Source: Candidatus Pacearchaeota archaeon (GTDB taxonomy: Archaea; Nanobdellota; Nanobdellia; Pacearchaeales; GW2011-AR1). From it: DNA of 8,409 nucleotides. Position numbers and translations under genes: made by a program. Positions 4,861 to 8,409 of this stretch are shown one piece after another; within the stretch, counting starts at the first letter, position 1; the number at the start of each line of letters is the position of its first letter. The notes under the pieces were generated by a model, which saw only the letters and a program-made list of their open reading frames with translations, had not been told where the DNA came from and did no database searches. The stretch spans positions 1 to 8,409 of the forward strand of contig JACOYM010000071.1 in NCBI GenBank assembly GCA_016181905.1. Reading direction: 5' to 3'.

Positions 4861-6597
4861 ATGGCAATCAGACAACCAATTGTTACAGTTGCAGGGCATG
4901 TTGACCATGGCAAGACATCGCTTCTTGACAGGATTAGAGGCAGCTCTGTCGCAGAGACAGAGGCAGGAAGGATAACACAAAAAATATCTTTCACAATGTT
5001 CCCTGCAGAAAACATAAAAAAGGGCTGCTATCTCCTTGACAAGTATGATATGGCTTTGAAGATTCCAGGATTTCTTTTTATAGACACGCCGGGGCATGCC
5101 GCTTTTACTAATTTAAGAAAACGCGGGGGAAGCCTTGCTGATTTGGCAATACTTGTCATTGATATCAATGAAGGAATAATGCCTCAAACTGCCGAGGTCA
5201 TAAGCATTTTGAAGGCAAACAAAACGCCTTTTATTGTTGCATTGAACAAGATTGATGCAGTCTCTGGCTGGAGAAGATTAGATGATGAGTTGAAAGAAAG
5301 CATAGAAAAGCAGGCATCAAGGACAAGGCAGGATTTTGACGAGAAGCTTTACACACTAATCGGCGCGCTGAACTCCTATGGATTTGAGGCAGAGATATTT
5401 TACAATATAAAAGACTTCACAAAAAATCTTACTCTTGTGCCTTGTTCTGCAAAAACAGGAGAGGGGATTCCAGAGTTGCTGATGATGCTCTGCGGCTTGA
5501 GCCAAAGGTTTTTGAAAGACAGGTTAAACCTGAAAAAGGATGCAAAGGGCGTTATCCTTGAGATAAAAAAGGAAAAGGCAATGCAGTATATAGAATCAAT
5601 ACTTTATGATGGAGAATTGAAAGAGGGTGATGAGATTGCCATAGCAACATTTGATGAGCCAATAATCACAAAGATAAGGGCTATCCAAGAGATTCTTCCG
5701 TTGTCAAAGCAATTCAAGCCTGTTAAGCAGGCAAGAGCTGCGACAGGGCTTAGGCTGCAGTTAACAGAGAAGAAAGATATGCTGCCGGGAATGCCATTCC
5801 AAATCTACAAAAATAATATAGAAGAGATTAAGAGGGAATTCAAGAAAGAGGTTACAGAAATCATACAGACAGACAAGGAAGGAGTTATAGTAAAGGCAGA
5901 GTCGCTCGGCAGCGTCGAAGCCATTTTGAGGCTTCTGAGGCAGGAGAACATAAGTATCTGCAAGGCGGGAATAGGCAATATAAACAAAAATGACATCACA
6001 TCTGCAGTTGCCAGCCTCGAGACAAGCCCTCTTGATGCAATTATTATAGGATTTAATGTCGAGCTTGATGAAGAAATAAAAGATAAGGGCTATGACAAAA
6101 GAATAGGCATACTGACGGGCGATGTTGTTTACAAGATTATAGAAGATTTGAAAAAGCTAAGGGAGCAGAAGCAAAAAGAGGCAGAAAGGGAAAAGATGCT
6201 TGGCATGGCAACAATATGCAAGCTTGAAATCCTGCATGACTATGTCTTCAGGAATACAAAGCCAGCAATATTCGGCGTTAAGATAGTGCATGGAAAGATA
6301 ACACCGCACACAAATCTCATAACAGCAGGCAGTGAAAGTATTGGAAAGATAAAAGCAATACAATCCCAGAACAAATCTGTGCAGGAGGCAACAAGAGGCA
6401 TGGAGGTTGCTATATCCATTCCAGGCATGACATTTGACAGGCAGTTAGAGGAAGAGAAATTTTTATATTCAGAGATAAATGAGCCGCAGTTCCGCGAGTT
6501 CAAAAATAACAAGGAGCTTTTGACAAGCGACGAAATATCCTGCCTGCAGGAAATAGCAGAGCTGAAAAGAAAAAAGAAAGCAACCTGGGGGATATGA
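4861..6597 (+). CDS. infB: Translation initiation factor aIF5B (IF-2 family GTPase)
   Basis: This 578-residue protein is a complete archaeal IF5B, the GTPase that promotes ribosomal subunit joining and initiator tRNA placement. The GTPase domain shows G1 GHVDHGKT (12-19), switch I region EAGRITQKISFT (35-46), G3 DTPGH with catalytic His79, G4 NKID (129-132) and G5 CSAKTGEG (195-202). A beta-barrel domain II follows at about 225-345 (GVILEIKKEK, YDGELKEGDEI). Domain III comes next (about 345-420, VKAESLGSVEAILRLL), then a long charged helix (about 420-450) and domain IV, ending in WGI, close to the usual archaeal WGM end. Length and both ends fit the family. Switch I has Arg where many homologues have Gly (GGITQ to GRITQ), and the following residues are unusual too. 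The ATG at 4861 follows a TATA-like box by 27 nt. The TGA stop at this conserved end supports the standard genetic code. Confidence 0.97.
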   Translation: MAIRQPIVTVAGHVDHGKTSLLDRIRGSSVAETEAGRITQKISFTMFPAENIKKGCYLLDKYDMALKIPGFLFIDTPGHAAFTNLRKRGGSLADLAILVIDINEGIMPQTAEVISILKANKTPFIVALNKIDAVSGWRRLDDELKESIEKQASRTRQDFDEKLYTLIGALNSYGFEAEIFYNIKDFTKNLTLVPCSAKTGEGIPELLMMLCGLSQRFLKDRLNLKKDAKGVILEIKKEKAMQYIESILYDGELKEGDEIAIATFDEPIITKIRAIQEILPLSKQFKPVKQARAATGLRLQLTEKKDMLPGMPFQIYKNNIEEIKREFKKEVTEIIQTDKEGVIVKAESLGSVEAILRLLRQENISICKAGIGNINKNDITSAVASLETSPLDAIIIGFNVELDEEIKDKGYDKRIGILTGDVVYKIIEDLKKLREQKQKEAEREKMLGMATICKLEILHDYVFRNTKPAIFGVKIVHGKITPHTNLITAGSESIGKIKAIQSQNKSVQEATRGMEVAISIPGMTFDRQLEEEKFLYSEINEPQFREFKNNKELLTSDEISCLQEIAELKRKKKATWGI

Positions 6598-6641
6598 TTG
6601 ATATTCACATAAATATAATGTATATTTTCTTGAATAAAAAA

Positions 6642-6651
6642 CAATAAAAAG
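6642..6651 (+). promoter_or_regulatory. Weak TATA-like box for the RecB/Cas4-like nuclease gene
   Basis: CAATAAAAAG is centred about 27 nt before the ATG at 6674. It is less TATA-like than the others in the window, but the spacing agrees. The rest of the 6598-6673 gap is AT-rich. Confidence 0.35.
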
Positions 6652-6673
6652 ACTTTTTTCTCTATTCCAACAC

Positions 6674-7783
6674 ATGAGAGAGCTTTTTCCATTAAGTAAA
6701 ACAAAGATAACAAAAAAGGAAGCAATAGAAAAAAGAGTTGAAAGGCTGCTTGTAGATGATCAAAGATTAAAGGAAGATTACAGAGAAAAATTAGAAAAAA
6801 GGGGAAAGAGAAAAGTAAAAAAAGAGTTGTCTTTAGACGAAATAAGCGAGAAAATAAAAAAAAGGATTCTTGACACCAATTTTCTAGAAGGAATCAGTTC
6901 TGAAGGGATTGGAACTGTAAGCGCTTCAAAATTAAGAACATACCGCGGCTGCCATTTCGCTTATCTTTTAAACTATATTTTGCACCTGCCCCCTCCAATA
7001 TATCTTCCTCGCATGGCAGCTGGCGAGGACATTCATAAGATACTTGAAGGTTTCAACAAGGGGGTATTGCAAACAAAAGACGAGCTCATTAATGGCAGAA
7101 CCATAGAATGCATTGAAAATGGAAAGAAAAAAGAAAAGAAAATACTTGGGTGGAAGGCCAGATGGTATGGTTCTGTATTTTCAAGAAATATCTATTTCAA
7201 TTCAGAGGCACAACAGCATATAATTTTTCGCAGTGGAACACAGGCACTGGAGAAGTTTTTTGAGAGAGAGAAAGACAAGCCCAAGCCGCAATTTGCAGAA
7301 GAGCCTTTTAAGGATGTGTCACTAAGCTATGAAATAGGCGGAGAAAAGGTTGTTTACAAATTAAGGGGTTTTTTTGACAAAATTGATATAAGAGACAGCA
7401 GAATTAAAATTACAGACTACAAAACGGGAGATGCAAGCAAGGTATTTGCTGATTTTGATTTAAAACCAGAAGACTTGGAAATGGCGCTTTATCATCTTGC
7501 TTTATACAAAACTCAAGAAATAGAAGAAAAGAAAACATCCAGAAGCAAAACTGACCTAAAATATCTTGGAAATGAGATATACAATGCTGACACAGACATA
7601 AGAAAAAAGAATTTCACCCCATTTATAGGCATGCATTGCCAAAAAAATTCATGCCTTTTCCTTGATTTATGCCATCCATTATTATGCGGAAATGACAAGT
7701 CACTATTCGATTTTTTAGTTTCTCAATATAAGGGAGCCTACCCCCCAGAAATATGTTTCCAGGCTGAACATTTCTCAATATAG
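6674..7783 (+). CDS. RecB/Cas4-like PD-(D/E)XK nuclease with probable Fe-S cluster
   Basis: This 369-residue protein carries the motifs of the RecB/AddB/Cas4 nuclease superfamily. SASKLRTYRGCHFAYLLNY (83-101) includes Cys93. AAGEDIHKIL (115-124) includes His121. GFFDKID (232-238) includes Asp235, ITDYKTG (246-252) includes Asp248 and Lys250, and ALYHLALY (271-278) matches the Q/Y motif region. Four cysteines near the end (322, 327, 333, 338) with Cys93 could hold a 4Fe-4S cluster, as in Cas4 and AddB. The first 80 residues are a very basic, probably helical extension not seen in Cas4, whose usual length is near 200. No CRISPR repeats or other cas genes are present here, so a stand-alone DNA repair or replication role is more likely than CRISPR adaptation. 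Substrate polarity cannot be told from sequence. The ATG at 6674 was chosen on a weak TATA-like box. Confidence 0.88.
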   Translation: MRELFPLSKTKITKKEAIEKRVERLLVDDQRLKEDYREKLEKRGKRKVKKELSLDEISEKIKKRILDTNFLEGISSEGIGTVSASKLRTYRGCHFAYLLNYILHLPPPIYLPRMAAGEDIHKILEGFNKGVLQTKDELINGRTIECIENGKKKEKKILGWKARWYGSVFSRNIYFNSEAQQHIIFRSGTQALEKFFEREKDKPKPQFAEEPFKDVSLSYEIGGEKVVYKLRGFFDKIDIRDSRIKITDYKTGDASKVFADFDLKPEDLEMALYHLALYKTQEIEEKKTSRSKTDLKYLGNEIYNADTDIRKKNFTPFIGMHCQKNSCLFLDLCHPLLCGNDKSLFDFLVSQYKGAYPPEICFQAEHFSI

Positions 7784-7845
7784 GAGATAAGCATTTATAT
7801 CCTTAGAAATATAAATCAAAAGATACAAGCAGCCACAAACAAACA

Positions 7846-7855
7846 TTTAAAAATA
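7846..7855 (+). promoter_or_regulatory. TATA-like box for the small membrane protein gene
   Basis: TTTAAAAATA is centred about 25 nt before the ATG at 7875. A second TATA-like sequence, CATTTATATCC, lies at about 7790-7800 but has no start codon at the matching distance. Confidence 0.5.
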
Positions 7856-7874
7856 TACTTATTTAGTTATCAAA

Positions 7875-8069
7875 ATGGATGCATCAAAGATTTTGCTGGC
7901 AGCGGTAAGCATTGTCATGCTGATTGAAGGAGCTGGCCTTATGCTCTTCACGAAGAAGATGAGAAAGCTTATAGACAAGATGTACAAGAATGAAAAGATA
8001 GTGAAGGAGATTGGCCTCATAGAAATAATTGCGTCTCTTGCAATCATACTCATCATATTTTTAATTTAA
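7875..8069 (+). CDS. Small two-helix membrane protein, DUF2065/YjeT-like
   Basis: The product has 64 residues with two hydrophobic helices (about 5-25 and 46-64) joined by a basic loop (FTKKMRKLIDKMYKNEKIVKEIG). The layout and residues resemble the DUF2065 (YjeT) family of bacteria: a V-x-x-I/L-E-G turn in helix one, then a K-x-x-K/R-K loop, then I/L-R-x-I/F-G-L leading into helix two. The YjeT consensus is recalled, not aligned. The positive loop would be cytoplasmic, with both ends outside. The family's function is poorly known. The gene has its own TATA-like box and precedes eS6 by 40 bases, where no strong box is seen, so the two may be co-transcribed. Confidence 0.65.
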   Translation: MDASKILLAAVSIVMLIEGAGLMLFTKKMRKLIDKMYKNEKIVKEIGLIEIIASLAIILIIFLI

Positions 8070-8109
8070 GAAATAATGTTAATCAACACCCAAAAATTAT
8101 CAAAATAAA

Positions 8110-8409
8110 ATGCCATTTAAAATAAACATATCAGAAAAAGGAAAAACCTTTCATATAGAAACTGAAAGTGAATCACTATCAGGAAGAACTATCGGCGAGG
8201 CGTTGCAGGGAGAGGAGTTTCTGCCAGAGCTAAAAGGATATGTTCTTGAGATTACAGGAGCGAGCGACAAGGCAGGGTTTGCTGCTTTCAAAGAGGTAGA
8301 GGGGCAGGGGCTGAAAAGAGTGCTTTTAAAATATGGCAAGGGCATGCACAAAAAGCCAAAAGGGCTGAAGAAAAAAAGGATTAGAAGCCCTAAAGGGCTT
8401 CGCCTAAGG
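8110..8409 (+). CDS. rps6e: Ribosomal protein eS6, N-terminal 100 residues (cut by window edge)
   Basis: The ATG at 8110 opens a frame that runs off the right edge after exactly 100 codons. The product matches archaeal small-subunit protein eS6. It has a strand-rich start MPFKINISEKGKTFHIE, the GRTIGEAL segment, then YVLEITGASDKAGF (48-61), a strong family signature (compare ITGGSDKSGFPM). It continues with KRVLLKYGKGMHKKPKGLKKKR and RSPKGLRLR, close to the conserved basic end where many homologues read KGLRRRK-T-V-R-G. Archaeal eS6 is about 120-130 residues, so most of it is visible. It binds the 30S body. No distinct TATA-like box lies at -27, so transcription from the gene upstream is likely. 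Confidence 0.93.
   Translation, partial: MPFKINISEKGKTFHIETESESLSGRTIGEALQGEEFLPELKGYVLEITGASDKAGFAAFKEVEGQGLKRVLLKYGKGMHKKPKGLKKKRIRSPKGLRLR

Noticed and set aside
2817..6597. Whole-genome reading of TGA as an amino acid
   Set aside because: TGA ends aIF5B right at its conserved C-terminus and also ends the endonuclease IV-family gene at a natural family end. Only one in-frame TGA is seen at a conserved site.
6240..6725. Minus-strand 161-residue open frame
   Set aside because: It is antisense to the conserved end of aIF5B and the start of the nuclease gene; its Phe/Ser/Cys-rich composition is typical of a shadow frame.
6674..7783. CRISPR adaptation locus based on the Cas4-like gene
   Set aside because: No repeat array, cas1 or cas2 is seen, and the protein is much longer than Cas4.
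8384..8401. Perfect 8-bp inverted repeat GAAGCCCT-AA-AGGGCTTC
   Set aside because: It lies inside the eS6 coding sequence over the conserved SPKGL segment, so codon content explains it. A terminator inside the gene is unlikely.

Overview
The window looks like a piece of an AT-rich archaeal genome, most likely a small-genome DPANN lineage such as Woesearchaeota or Pacearchaeota. This placement is by feel of the proteins and was not computed. The archaeal evidence is an aIF5B-type initiation factor, the start of ribosomal protein eS6, and a Dph2 diphthamide-synthesis homologue. Most start codons also have a TATA-like box centred about 25-27 nt upstream, the layout expected for leaderless archaeal transcripts. 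Genes are short, closely packed and on both strands. I see no tRNA, rRNA, CRISPR array or insertion sequence. No gene-free stretch exceeds 300 bases; the largest gaps are 1042-1214 and 2668-2816, which hold promoters and otherwise AT-rich sequence.

Layout, left to right. (1) On the minus strand at the left edge is a toxin-antitoxin pair: a ribbon-helix-helix antitoxin (28-237) and the first nine codons of a RelE-like toxin, joined by a TAATG overlap. Its promoter carries four TATAA-like repeats spaced exactly 10 bp apart. (2) A minus-strand endonuclease IV-family TIM-barrel protein (304-1041) appears to lack the segment carrying one metal-binding histidine. (3) Two plus-strand genes of unknown function follow (1215-1607 and 1730-2184); the second appears frameshifted by one base. 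(4) A minus-strand membrane-anchored, six-cysteine extracytoplasmic protein lies at 2194-2667. (5) Minus-strand CTP synthase pyrG (2817-4439) is interrupted by an in-frame TGA exactly where the family has glycine. (6) A minus-strand Dph2 homologue (4504-4803) contains only the N-terminal domain. (7) On the plus strand are aIF5B (4861-6597), a RecB/Cas4-like nuclease with Fe-S-type cysteines (6674-7783), a small two-helix membrane protein resembling DUF2065/YjeT (7875-8069), and eS6 (8110 to the right edge).

The right half mixes translation genes (Dph2, aIF5B, eS6) with nucleotide synthesis (PyrG) and DNA repair (nuclease). The left half is accessory in character. The most striking feature is that four of the minus-strand or left-half genes carry what look like lesions: a nonsense codon, an in-frame deletion, a frameshift and a truncation, all within about 4.5 kb. 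The genes from aIF5B onward look intact. This could be genome decay in a host-dependent archaeon, errors in a metagenomic assembly, or, for pyrG, recoding or restart. I do not see a clear new multi-gene system. The best leads are the broken pyrG, the stub Dph2 and the metal-site-depleted endonuclease IV.
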